Below, piece after piece: positions 1 to 6,045 of a DNA stretch of 10,278 bases. Origin of the DNA: Verrucomicrobiaceae bacterium (GTDB taxonomy: Bacteria > Verrucomicrobiota > Verrucomicrobiae > Verrucomicrobiales > Akkermansiaceae). The DNA lies in contig CANBTO010000139.1 of NCBI GenBank assembly GCA_947372405.1, positions 1 through 10,278 on the forward strand. The letters are read 5' to 3'. A program made the position numbers and the translations under genes. The stretch's first letter is position 1. Each line of letters starts with the position of its first letter. The notes beneath the pieces were generated by a model that searched no databases, was not told the origin of the DNA, and saw only the letters and a list, made by a program, of their open reading frames with translations.

Positions 1-1304
1 GCCTGCGCAAGGATCGCCCTCGTTTCGTTTGCGTGATCGCGGAACCCTCCTCCTTGGATCGTGCCTTCGTGGTCATAATGAACCGCATCACGCGCAAAAT
101 CGATGATGATATCTATGGCGACTGTTTGTGGGGAATCATCACAGGATACGAAGCGGCGGACGCGTTGAGAATCGCGTCGGACGAAGGCCCGGTGGTGCTG
201 AAGAGCGGATTGCACACGACCGGTTGCAGCCATGAGACTTTGCGCAAGAACAGCGTCTTCAGCGATGGCGCGGCGGGCAATGTGGAAACCTCGGCAGGCA
301 AGGAACCCAGGGTGGTGGTGACGATGCCGGACGACAATGAGGGAACTGTTTTCGAATTCGCTAAACGCTGGAACGAGGACCAGCCGGACTTCATGGTAAC
401 CAGTTCGCACGCCACACAATACAATCTCGAAATGCCGTTCAGCCGCGGGCTGCTGGTGAGTTATGGCAATCGTTTCCATGTGTTGAGAAAGGACCAACTG
501 AATGGATTCGCCCGGTTCCTCGGCGGAGCCTTGTTCAAGGGCAAAGAGGACGAAATGATCGCCCATTGCGAAACCCTCGGAGCGCCTGTGCTTGCGACCG
601 GAAAAGGTCCGCCGAAAGTATGGCTCGGGGCAGGCAATTGTTTGTTAGGTGACGCCCGGCGCACCCGCAACAGCATGGTCGTCACCGCGCTGAGCGCCGG
701 CGGCTTCAATCAACTGGTTGGCTACGTCGTGCCGACATGGTACGGTCGGATGGGGTGGGGGACCTTGAAAGTCTTTACCTCCCAGGGTGACCGCTTGTCC
801 CTGGCCGAGTCGTTTTTCCTCAACAATCAGGATATGATAGCGGAAACCCAGCGGCGTTTCCCGAAGGCGCTGTCGGTCGAGTTTAATGACGATGATCTCA
901 CACCGTGGCTGAAAGAAGAGGCATCGATGAAACCGCTGGCCGAAGCCGGTTATCTCACCAAAGAATCCTCCAAGGACGCTCTGGGACTCACCCATGACCG
1001 CGATGTGGTCGCGTTCTACGGTGATCCGGCATGGCGTGCCGGCTTCGCGAAACCGGAACACCCTGAATATGAGATGACTTTCGTCAAATCCACTGCTGAA
1101 CAAACCGTGCTGCGGGTGAGCAACCCCGGTAACAAGGAGTGGAAGGGCAATGTGTTCGCGATGCTGCCGGTGCGTATGGCGGATCCGAAATGCGACGAGG
1201 CCGCCGACACGGTGACGGTCGCGGACGATTTCGTTCTGCTCCACGAGCTGGTCTTGAAACCGGGCGAAGAGAAGGTGCTGACCATTTCCACAGGGAAATC
1301 CTGA
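1..1304 (+). CDS. Caspase/gingipain-fold (clan CD-like) cysteine peptidase candidate, 5' end missing
   Basis: The frame is open to the left edge: codons from position 3 read straight into a GTG at 33, so the GTG is probably internal and the N-terminus lies outside the window. Numbering from that GTG gives 423 residues. I see a strand ending in SSHATQ (His126) and a second hydrophobic strand ending in WLGAGNCLLGD (Cys203), followed by a helix-rich stretch and a VGYVVPTWYG strand. The order strand-His, strand-Cys, then a Gly-rich 'GGFNQLVGY' segment resembles the clan CD caspase/gingipain fold. The His-Cys spacing of 77 residues is longer than in most of those families, so activity is an inference. 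Residues from about 340 to the end look like a beta-sandwich domain. No membrane segment is visible in the part present. Only 61 bp separate it from the next gene on the same strand. It could also be a non-peptidase relative of that fold. Confidence 0.6.
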   Translation, partial: LRKDRPRFVCVIAEPSSLDRAFVVIMNRITRKIDDDIYGDCLWGIITGYEAADALRIASDEGPVVLKSGLHTTGCSHETLRKNSVFSDGAAGNVETSAGKEPRVVVTMPDDNEGTVFEFAKRWNEDQPDFMVTSSHATQYNLEMPFSRGLLVSYGNRFHVLRKDQLNGFARFLGGALFKGKEDEMIAHCETLGAPVLATGKGPPKVWLGAGNCLLGDARRTRNSMVVTALSAGGFNQLVGYVVPTWYGRMGWGTLKVFTSQGDRLSLAESFFLNNQDMIAETQRRFPKALSVEFNDDDLTPWLKEEASMKPLAEAGYLTKESSKDALGLTHDRDVVAFYGDPAWRAGFAKPEHPEYEMTFVKSTAEQTVLRVSNPGNKEWKGNVFAMLPVRMADPKCDEAADTVTVADDFVLLHELVLKPGEEKVLTISTGKS

Positions 1305-1329
1305 GTTGCCGCGGCCCACCTGAAAATCA

Positions 1330-1359
1330 TTGTCCATTCTCCACCCCGGATTCCATAGT
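1330..1359 (+). promoter_or_regulatory. Possible sigma70-type promoter for the YbjN-domain gene
   Basis: TTGTCC at 1330-1335 and CATAGT at 1354-1359 are separated by 18 bp. The -10-like box ends 6 bp before the ATG at 1366, so transcription would begin at about the start codon and the mRNA would be leaderless. There is no Shine-Dalgarno sequence before this ATG, which fits. Both boxes are imperfect, so this is a weak call. Confidence 0.3.
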
Positions 1360-1365
1360 CGGCCC

Positions 1366-1884
1366 ATGCGAACCCACTCACGTCAAATCCTCACCGTCGA
1401 GGAAACCTTCGGCCGGAACGGCTGGCATTGCGAACTCGTCGAAGGGCGCGACGTCCTGCGCGCCGGTTTCGAGGCGCACCACACGCGGGTCGATCTGATC
1501 GCGCAGGCGTATCCGCAGCTCAACGCGCTTAGCATCGTCTCTGAGTCGCTGATGGCGCTCGATGAGGAGCATCTGCCAGCGGTGCTGGAACTGCTCGCCC
1601 GCGCGAACAAGCAGCTCACGCTGGGCGGCTTCGAATACGATCTTGACCGCGGGATGCTCGTGTTCCGCATCACCAACCTCTTCGAACGCGAACGTTTCGA
1701 CTCGGACATCATCTCTTCCATGGTGCACTGCGCCATCGCCGAACTGGACCGCATCATCCCTTATGCGGCCACCGTGCGCGACACACACGCCGATCTGTTA
1801 GACGATCTCGATCTCCATCGCCTGCTCATGCGCGAGGACCTGATCCCGCCGGTGCGCGGTGAGGACGAGGAAGAGGAGTATTAA
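1366..1884 (+). CDS. YbjN-domain protein
   Basis: 172 residues. I chose the ATG at 1366 over a TTG 36 bp upstream (1330), because the added 12 residues look like translated intergenic DNA. The protein has the alpha/beta YbjN layout related to type III secretion chaperones. An N-terminal segment (about 8-60) holds short strands including 'GWHCELVEGRDVLRAGFE', and a core strand pair 'LTLGGFEYD..RGMLVFRITN' lies at about 85-104. A helix at 113-135 with 'ISSMVHCAIAELDRIIP' follows, and the tail is very acidic (GEDEEEEY). Family members are linked to stress and motility regulation in Escherichia coli, but the molecular role is not settled. It is cytoplasmic: there is no signal peptide or membrane helix. 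The next gene starts 110 bp downstream on the same strand and I see no terminator between them, so they may be co-transcribed. The family assignment is by pattern recognition and fairly firm; the function is unknown. Confidence 0.8.
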   Translation: MRTHSRQILTVEETFGRNGWHCELVEGRDVLRAGFEAHHTRVDLIAQAYPQLNALSIVSESLMALDEEHLPAVLELLARANKQLTLGGFEYDLDRGMLVFRITNLFERERFDSDIISSMVHCAIAELDRIIPYAATVRDTHADLLDDLDLHRLLMREDLIPPVRGEDEEEEY

Positions 1885-1924
1885 GCCGCATGCTGCGCAT
1901 CGTTTGCTGAGGGGACTGATTTCA

Positions 1925-1989
1925 CTTGTGCCGGGTGCCATCGGCCCACAGCCTTCGTCCGCCCGCCAGGAAACGACGGACAAGGAGCT
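1925..1989 (+). promoter_or_regulatory. Structured 5' leader of the SulP gene that occludes its ribosome binding site
   Basis: Two adjacent hairpins can be drawn. The first pairs GTG (1928-1930) with CAC (1947-1949) and CCG (1931-1933) with CGG (1942-1944). The second pairs 1952-1961 with 1977-1985: GTCCG with CGGAC, then after a one-base bulge CCTT with AAGG. That second arm contains four of the six bases of the AAGGAG ribosome binding site (1982-1987). An alternative pairing, CTTGT (1925-1929) with ACAAG (1980-1984), would also cover it. This is the layout of a translational switch, such as a riboswitch or protein-bound leader. I do not recognise a known class with certainty. Confidence 0.4.
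1982..1987 (+). promoter_or_regulatory. Shine-Dalgarno sequence of the SulP gene
   Basis: AAGGAG lies 7 bases upstream of the ATG at 1995. It decides the start of the transporter gene against the upstream in-frame TTG at 1926. It is the only strong, well-spaced Shine-Dalgarno sequence in front of any of the seven complete genes in this window. Confidence 0.75.
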
Positions 1990-1994
1990 TGTCT

Positions 1995-3734
1995 ATGCAG
2001 GATGGGAAGGTTCGGATCACTTCGGTGAGGGCGCGGTTCAGGCCACGGTCGCTGGAATTGTTCAATGGCGGCTACAGCCGTGTACATTTGGTCAACGATG
2101 CGATGGCCGGCCTGACGGTCGGCATGATCGCCCTGCCGCTGGCCCTGGCGCTCGGCATTGCCAGCGTGCCAGTGGGTGTGGCAACGCCATTTCCCGCGCC
2201 CGCGCTCGGGATTTTCACTGCCATTATCGCAGGGTTTCTGATATCCGCGCTCGGCGGCAGCCGCGTGCAGATCGGCGGGCCGACTGCGGCCTTCGTGCCG
2301 ATCATCCTGCTCATCATCGAAAAACACGGCTATGCGGGCCTCATGATGGCCACCGTCATGGCGGGCGTGATTCTCATCATCATGGGCCTCGCGAAAATGG
2401 GTTCGCTCATCAAGTTCATTCCGTGGCCGGTCACCAGCGGCTTCACCACCGGCATCGCGGTGGCCATCATGGCCACGCAGTCAGGAGATTTCCTCGGCAT
2501 CCACACGAAAGAAGCCGCGCCGCGCGAGTTCGCAGGACGTCTTGAGTGGCTTGCGAGGCATGTCGCGGATGTCAATGTCCCCACGCTCGTCCTGGCGGCG
2601 GTCTGTCTGTTGGTGATCATCTTCTGGCCGAAGCTTGGATTGAAACGCGTGCCCGGTTCCATCGTGGCGATGCTGGGCGCCACGGTGCTGGTGGCGACCT
2701 GCGGCTGGCAGGATAGCCTCGGCATCTCCACCATCGGCTCCAAGTTCGGCGCGGGTGCGATCCCCGCCGGGCTGCCTGCGGTTTCGTGGCCACACTTCGA
2801 ATGGTCGATGGCACGCGATCTCATTGGCCCGGCCACGGCGATCGCAGTGTTAGGTGCCATCGAGTCGCTGCTTTCCGCCGTCGTCGCGGACGGCTTGAGC
2901 AGCGACCGCCATGACAGCAACACCGAGCTCGTCGCGCAGGGAATCGCCAACATCGTCTGCCCGTTCTTCGGCGGGCTGCCGGCCACCGGAGCCATCGCCC
3001 GAACTTCGGCGAACGTGAACAACGGCGGTCGCTCGCCGGTATCCGGCATGGTCCACGCCTTCACGCTGTTAGGCATCATCCTGCTTTTCGCGAAATGGGC
3101 TGCCTATGTGCCGATGGCGGCGATGTCCGCGGTGCTGGTCTTCGTGGCGCTGCGCATGGGCGAGTGGCACGAGATGAAACGCCTGCGCCTCATGCCGCTG
3201 AGCGACGCCGTGGTGCTGGTGACCACCTTCGCTCTAACGGTTATTTTCGATCTTGTCGTGGCGGTGGAGGTCGGCATGGTTCTGGCGGCCATGCTTTTCA
3301 TCAAGCGTGTCTCGGACACCACCGAGGTTTCGCAGGTTTTTGAATCCGACGTGCTGGAGTCCCCGGAGCAGTTGGTGGCGGGCAAGGAGATCCCCGCGGA
3401 TGTCCTGGTCTACCGGATCTTCGGCCCCTTCCTGTTCGGTGCGGCGGAAAAGATGGAGGATGCCATCGAGCGCCTCAACGAACTGCCGAGAGTCCTCATC
3501 CTGCGCCTGCACCTTGTCTCCGCGATGGACGCCACCGCGCTCAACACGCTGGAAAGCGTGATCGAGCGTTTCCAGAAACACGGCGGCACCGTCATCCTCA
3601 GCGGTCTGCACCGCCAACCGCTCGACATGCTCCGCAAGGCGGGTTTCGTCGAGGTCATCGGTCGGCAAAACCTCGTCGCTCATTTCGATGACGCGTTGAA
3701 GCGGGCGCGGGAGATCCTGGCTCCGACGGCTTGA
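1995..3734 (+). CDS. SulP family anion transporter with C-terminal STAS domain
   Basis: 579 residues from the ATG at 1995, which has a proper ribosome binding site; a TTG at 1926 would add 23 unlikely residues. It is an inner-membrane secondary transporter or channel for anions. The membrane part (about 30-440) is made of many hydrophobic helices. It contains the SulP signatures GGPTAAF (94-100), 'DGLSSDRHDSNTELVAQG' (299-316) and 'GGLPATGAIARTSANVNNGG' (326-345). The C-terminal STAS domain (about 467-575) holds 'VSAMDATALNTLE', the loop that is a regulatory or phosphorylation site in relatives. The GGLPATGAIART region is closest in style to the DauA/YchM and BicA branch, whose members carry C4-dicarboxylates or bicarbonate rather than only sulfate. 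The substrate cannot be fixed from sequence alone, and there are no sulfate-assimilation genes nearby. Control may act through the structured leader just upstream. Confidence 0.93.
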   Translation: MQDGKVRITSVRARFRPRSLELFNGGYSRVHLVNDAMAGLTVGMIALPLALALGIASVPVGVATPFPAPALGIFTAIIAGFLISALGGSRVQIGGPTAAFVPIILLIIEKHGYAGLMMATVMAGVILIIMGLAKMGSLIKFIPWPVTSGFTTGIAVAIMATQSGDFLGIHTKEAAPREFAGRLEWLARHVADVNVPTLVLAAVCLLVIIFWPKLGLKRVPGSIVAMLGATVLVATCGWQDSLGISTIGSKFGAGAIPAGLPAVSWPHFEWSMARDLIGPATAIAVLGAIESLLSAVVADGLSSDRHDSNTELVAQGIANIVCPFFGGLPATGAIARTSANVNNGGRSPVSGMVHAFTLLGIILLFAKWAAYVPMAAMSAVLVFVALRMGEWHEMKRLRLMPLSDAVVLVTTFALTVIFDLVVAVEVGMVLAAMLFIKRVSDTTEVSQVFESDVLESPEQLVAGKEIPADVLVYRIFGPFLFGAAEKMEDAIERLNELPRVLILRLHLVSAMDATALNTLESVIERFQKHGGTVILSGLHRQPLDMLRKAGFVEVIGRQNLVAHFDDALKRAREILAPTA

Positions 3735-3772
3735 TGAGGTTGGTGATGGAGTTCAGTCCGTCTTCAAATCGA

Positions 3773-3796
3773 AACCACGGACTCAAGTCCTTGGTT
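3773..3796 (+). terminator. Imperfect hairpin after the SulP gene, possible terminator
   Basis: AACCACGGACT pairs with AGTCCTTGGTT across a CA centre. This gives an 11-bp arm with one C/T mismatch; the last pair would open in practice to make a 4-base loop. A weak T-rich run (ACATTTTC) follows. It sits 39 bp after the SulP stop and 59 bp before the next gene, so it could end the SulP transcript. The poor T-run and the near-palindromic form also allow an operator. Confidence 0.4.
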
Positions 3797-3855
3797 ACAT
3801 TTTCCCGGCTTGATCAATCGGTAGTCCCGGCGAAGCTTGGTTTGTCACAAAGCAC

Positions 3856-4374
3856 ATGAAAACTTACAAGGCACCGTGGGGAAAATTGCTGATTGTTTCA
3901 TCCGTGCTGGTCACCTTGTTGTGTGTTGGCGCGAGCGTGGGCACGCCGTTGATGCTTGGGAAACTCGTCACTCCATCGATCACTGCTGCAAGCTGGCTGC
4001 CACTGGTGGTGATCGTGGGATGCCTGCCATTCGTCGTCCGGAGTTATACCATCACGGAGGACGCCATCCTGATCCGACGTTTGTTCTGGGACACCCGCCT
4101 GGAACGCGTCGGACTCAAGTCCGCTGAAATCCAGCCGGATGCGATGAAACGCAGCATCCGCACCTGCGGCAACGGCGGCGGCTATTCCATCACCGGCTGG
4201 TATTGGAGCAAAAGCCTCGGTTTCTACCGGGCATACGTCACCGATCTGAAACGCACCGTGGTGCTGAGGTATTCCATGCGCACTGTGGTGCTGTCACCGG
4301 ATGAGCCGGAGGACTTTGTCGCGAGACTGGGCTTTGCGACGCGGGCGGCTGATGGAGTCACCTTGTCGCGATGA
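3856..4374 (+). CDS. Small membrane protein with a bacterial PH-like domain
   Basis: 172 residues. Two hydrophobic helices (about 10-28 and 46-62) are followed directly by a beta-rich cytoplasmic domain (about 63-160). Its pattern 'YTITEDAILIRR', then a Gly-rich turn 'GNGGGYSITGWYW', 'FYRAYVTDLKRTVVLRY' and 'VLSPDEPEDFVARL' matches bacterial PH-like (bPH_5 type) domains. In such proteins the final 'SP..P..F' segment closes the barrel. The role is unknown; relatives are anchored membrane proteins with no established enzyme activity. There is no Shine-Dalgarno sequence before the ATG, which is preceded by the short palindrome TTTGTCACAAA (3841-3851). The last 17 bp overlap the end of the opposing methyltransferase gene, so the final residues of both proteins are encoded on opposite strands of the same DNA. 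Confidence 0.8.
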   Translation: MKTYKAPWGKLLIVSSVLVTLLCVGASVGTPLMLGKLVTPSITAASWLPLVVIVGCLPFVVRSYTITEDAILIRRLFWDTRLERVGLKSAEIQPDAMKRSIRTCGNGGGYSITGWYWSKSLGFYRAYVTDLKRTVVLRYSMRTVVLSPDEPEDFVARLGFATRAADGVTLSR

Positions 4375-5518
4375 CCTCCACCGTGAAGCCTTTGAGATAG
4401 CCGGTTTCCGGAATGGTGATCAGCACCGGGTGATCCGCCCGCTGGCTGTGCTCGCCTAACAGACGAAGCGACTTCTTGGCATCCACCGAGGCGTCCGCCA
4501 TGTTTTCGAGGAACAGTTCGCGGCTGGCGTGATGGGAGCAGCAGAAGGTGGAGAGGATGCCGCCTTTTTCCAGCAGCTTGAGCGATCGCAGGTGGATCTC
4601 CTTGTAGCCGCGCATGGCGTCCATGAGGGTCTTCTTGTTGCGGGTGAAACTCGGTGGATCGAGGATGATGAGGTCGTATTCCGGTTTCGCATGCTTGAGG
4701 AAATCGAAGACGTTGTGTTCGAGCACCTCGATTTCCACACCGTTGATTTTGGCGTTGTGGCGTGCGGCCTCGCAAGCGCTGGCGGAGACATCGACTGCGG
4801 TGACTTTCGCGGCGCCGGCCTTGGCGCAGGCGAGAGCGAAGCCGCCCTGGTTCGTGAAGCAGTCGAGCACACGTTTGCCCTTGGCAAGCCTGGCGACCTC
4901 GGCATGGGACTGGAGTTGGTCGAGGTAGAGGCCGGTCTTCTGGCCGTCGAAGAGGTCGATTTCGAAATCCAGATCGTTCGCACTAACAACGAACGCGCCG
5001 GGGTTATCGCCGTAGAGCATCTCGATGCCAGGTTCCATGCCCTCGGCCTTGCGGAAGGGCGAATCGTTTCTCAGGACGATGGATTTCGGGGAGAAAATGG
5101 AAACGAGCGCGTCACGGATGATTTCCTTCCGCAGGTCCATGGCGAGCGTGAGGGTCTGGACGGAAAGGTGGTCACCGTAACGATCCACGATCAGGCCGGG
5201 GATGCCATCGGATTCGCTCCAGACGACACGGCACAAGGTCTCATCGATGCCGGATCTTTGGCGGTATTCCAAAGCCTGGCGGATGCGGCGGGTGAAAAAG
5301 TCGAGGTCCAGGTCCTGACGGCGTCTGGAAAAACGACGGGCGACGATCTGCGACTGAGGATTGTAAATCGCCGAGCCGAGCGGGCGGTCGCGGAAATCCT
5401 TGAGCGTGACCACGTCGCCTGGCTGCGGATCACCGAAGGATTTCTTGATTTCCGTGGCGTAAACCCACTCGTGACCGTGAAAAATGCGTGCTCGTGGAGC
5501 GATGATGAGACCTGCCAT
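4358..5518 (-). CDS. rlmI: 23S rRNA m5C methyltransferase, RlmI family
   Basis: 386 residues, close to the roughly 396 of E. coli RlmI, which makes 5-methylcytosine at C1962 of 23S rRNA using S-adenosylmethionine. Residues 1-75 form the PUA-type RNA-binding domain ('RIFHGHEWVYATEI', 'GDVVTLKDF'). A linking domain contains 'DGIPGLIVDRYGDHL' (104-117) and the family signature 'DGQKTGLYLDQ' (191-201). The Rossmann domain carries motif I 'VLDCFTNQGGFA' (217-228), the acidic AVD at 241-243, motif IV 'DPPSF' (287-291) and 'STFCCSHH' (323-330), where Cys327 is the likely catalytic nucleophile. The end 'DHPV...ETGYLKGF' is typical. I gave the rlmI symbol on overall architecture; the exact target base in this organism is inferred. 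The start ATG has no Shine-Dalgarno sequence. The gene is divergent from the H1-like gene and overlaps the PH-domain gene at its 3' end. Confidence 0.9.
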   Translation of the reverse strand: MAGLIIAPRARIFHGHEWVYATEIKKSFGDPQPGDVVTLKDFRDRPLGSAIYNPQSQIVARRFSRRRQDLDLDFFTRRIRQALEYRQRSGIDETLCRVVWSESDGIPGLIVDRYGDHLSVQTLTLAMDLRKEIIRDALVSIFSPKSIVLRNDSPFRKAEGMEPGIEMLYGDNPGAFVVSANDLDFEIDLFDGQKTGLYLDQLQSHAEVARLAKGKRVLDCFTNQGGFALACAKAGAAKVTAVDVSASACEAARHNAKINGVEIEVLEHNVFDFLKHAKPEYDLIILDPPSFTRNKKTLMDAMRGYKEIHLRSLKLLEKGGILSTFCCSHHASRELFLENMADASVDAKKSLRLLGEHSQRADHPVLITIPETGYLKGFTVEVIATR

Positions 5519-5564
5519 GGGGCGGGAATCTGGGGTGGGGGAAGGGGACTTGTCGAATGCGAAA

Positions 5565-5577
5565 CCACTCTGAGTGG
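5565..5577. promoter_or_regulatory. Perfect 13-bp dyad between rlmI and the H1-like gene, possible operator
   Basis: CCACTCTGAGTGG is a perfect inverted repeat of 6 + 1 + 6 bases. It sits in the 121-bp divergent region, 47 bp from the rlmI start and 62 bp from the H1-like start. There is no T-run on either side, so it does not look like a terminator. Such a site between divergent genes could bind a dimeric regulator, but no regulator is encoded in the window. Confidence 0.3.
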
Positions 5578-5597
5578 ACTATGGCGAAGATTTTCCC

Positions 5598-5626
5598 TTG
5601 ATCCCAAGTAGGTTAGTCCCTAGCCA
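5598..5626 (+). promoter_or_regulatory. Possible promoter of the H1-like gene
   Basis: TTGATC (5598-5603) and TAGCCA (5621-5626) are 17 bp apart. They would start transcription near 5633, only about 7 bases before the ATG at 5640. The -10 match is poor. A small hairpin, GGTTAG / CTAGCC (5611-5616 and 5620-5625, one G-T pair), overlaps the -10 area. Confidence 0.25.
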
Positions 5627-5639
5627 ATGGGCACCAACC

Positions 5640-5915
5640 ATGGGCCAACAATCGAACAAGATCATCAAACGCCGCCGTCGCGCCGACTATTTGAAGCGCA
5701 AGAAGGAACAGGCGAAACTCGGCGGCATCGTCAAGAAGCCAGCCGTCAAGAAGGAAGCCGCCGCCAAGAAGGCCCCGGCCAAGAAGGCCGCCGCCAAGAA
5801 AGCCCCGGCCAAGAAGGCTGCCAAGAAGGTCGCGGAAGTGGCCGTGGAGGCTGCTCCTGAGGCCGTGGTTGCTGAAACCGCCGCTCCTGAGGCTACCGAA
5901 GGCGCGGATTCCTGA
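5640..5915 (+). CDS. Lysine/alanine-rich histone H1-like protein
   Basis: 91 residues from the ATG at 5640. An in-frame upstream start at 5574 is rejected because it would translate across the promoter region. There are three zones. The basic head MGQQSNKIIKRRRR...YLKRKK (1-22) looks conserved and RNA/DNA-binding. The middle (about 31-63) is built from KKA and PAKKA units like eukaryotic histone H1 tails and chlamydial Hc1/Hc2. The tail (64-91) is acidic and Ala/Val/Glu-rich. The protein has almost no hydrophobic core and is probably disordered. The likely role is nucleoid or RNA binding through the lysines, by analogy with Hc proteins. The head also resembles the Arg-rich tails of small ribosomal proteins such as bS21, so ribosome association is an alternative. 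It forms its own transcription unit: own promoter region and a strong terminator 25 bp after the stop. Confidence 0.8.
   Translation: MGQQSNKIIKRRRRADYLKRKKEQAKLGGIVKKPAVKKEAAAKKAPAKKAAAKKAPAKKAAKKVAEVAVEAAPEAVVAETAAPEATEGADS
5763..5822 (+). repeat. Two tandem 30-bp units inside the H1-like gene
   Basis: Positions 5763-5792 and 5793-5822 are the same 30-base unit with two substitutions (G to A and C to T). Each encodes AKKAPAKKAA. The unit is in frame, so gain or loss of copies by slippage would lengthen or shorten the basic tail without breaking the gene. Confidence 0.9.
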
Positions 5916-5940
5916 TCCTGTTTCCCATCAACCGTTTTCC

Positions 5941-5978
5941 CAAACGAGCCACCTTAGCGGGTGGCTCGTTTGTTTTTT
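5941..5978 (+). terminator. Strong rho-independent terminator of the H1-like gene
   Basis: CAAACGAGCCACC (5941-5953) pairs perfectly over 13 bp with GGTGGCTCGTTTG (5960-5972) around a 6-base loop, and six T residues follow at 5973-5978. It begins 25 bp after the H1-like stop codon and separates this unit from the iron-sulfur gene. Confidence 0.93.
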
Positions 5979-6010
5979 CAGCGGGCCGCCGGGTCTGCGC
6001 ATGGCCGGGA

Positions 6011-6039
6011 TTGACGCAGGGAGTTGCGGAGGGCACTTT
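6011..6039 (+). promoter_or_regulatory. Possible promoter of the iron-sulfur carrier gene
   Basis: TTGACG (6011-6016) and CACTTT (6034-6039) are 17 bp apart, and the -10-like box ends 6 bp before the ATG at 6046. This is the same spacing as proposed for the YbjN-domain gene. A competing reading is that GGAGGG (6028-6033), 12 bp before the ATG, is a rather distant ribosome binding site. Confidence 0.35.
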
Positions 6040-6045
6040 GTCCCC

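Noticed and set aside
645..1367. 240-codon open frame on the minus strand within the caspase-like gene
   Set aside because: Composition is typical of an antisense shadow (many His, Arg, Gln and Gly) with no motif, and the + strand frame shows coherent strands and helices.
2330..3079. 249-codon open frame on the minus strand inside the SulP gene
   Set aside because: Shadow of the transporter's codon pattern; rich in Ala, Pro, Ser and Met with no family resemblance, while the + strand frame carries SulP signatures.
4529..5611. 360-codon open frame on the + strand across rlmI
   Set aside because: It is antisense to a gene with unmistakable RlmI motifs. Its product has no recognisable domain and high-GC codon bias alone opens such frames.
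5740..5830. CRISPR-like or satellite repeat
   Set aside because: The repetition is in-frame coding for PAKKA units, has no spacers, and fits the H1-like protein.
6011..6045. GGAGGG at 6028-6033 as a standard ribosome binding site
   Set aside because: It lies 12 bp from the ATG, further than usual, and falls between plausible -35 and -10 boxes. It is kept only as an alternative in the promoter entry.
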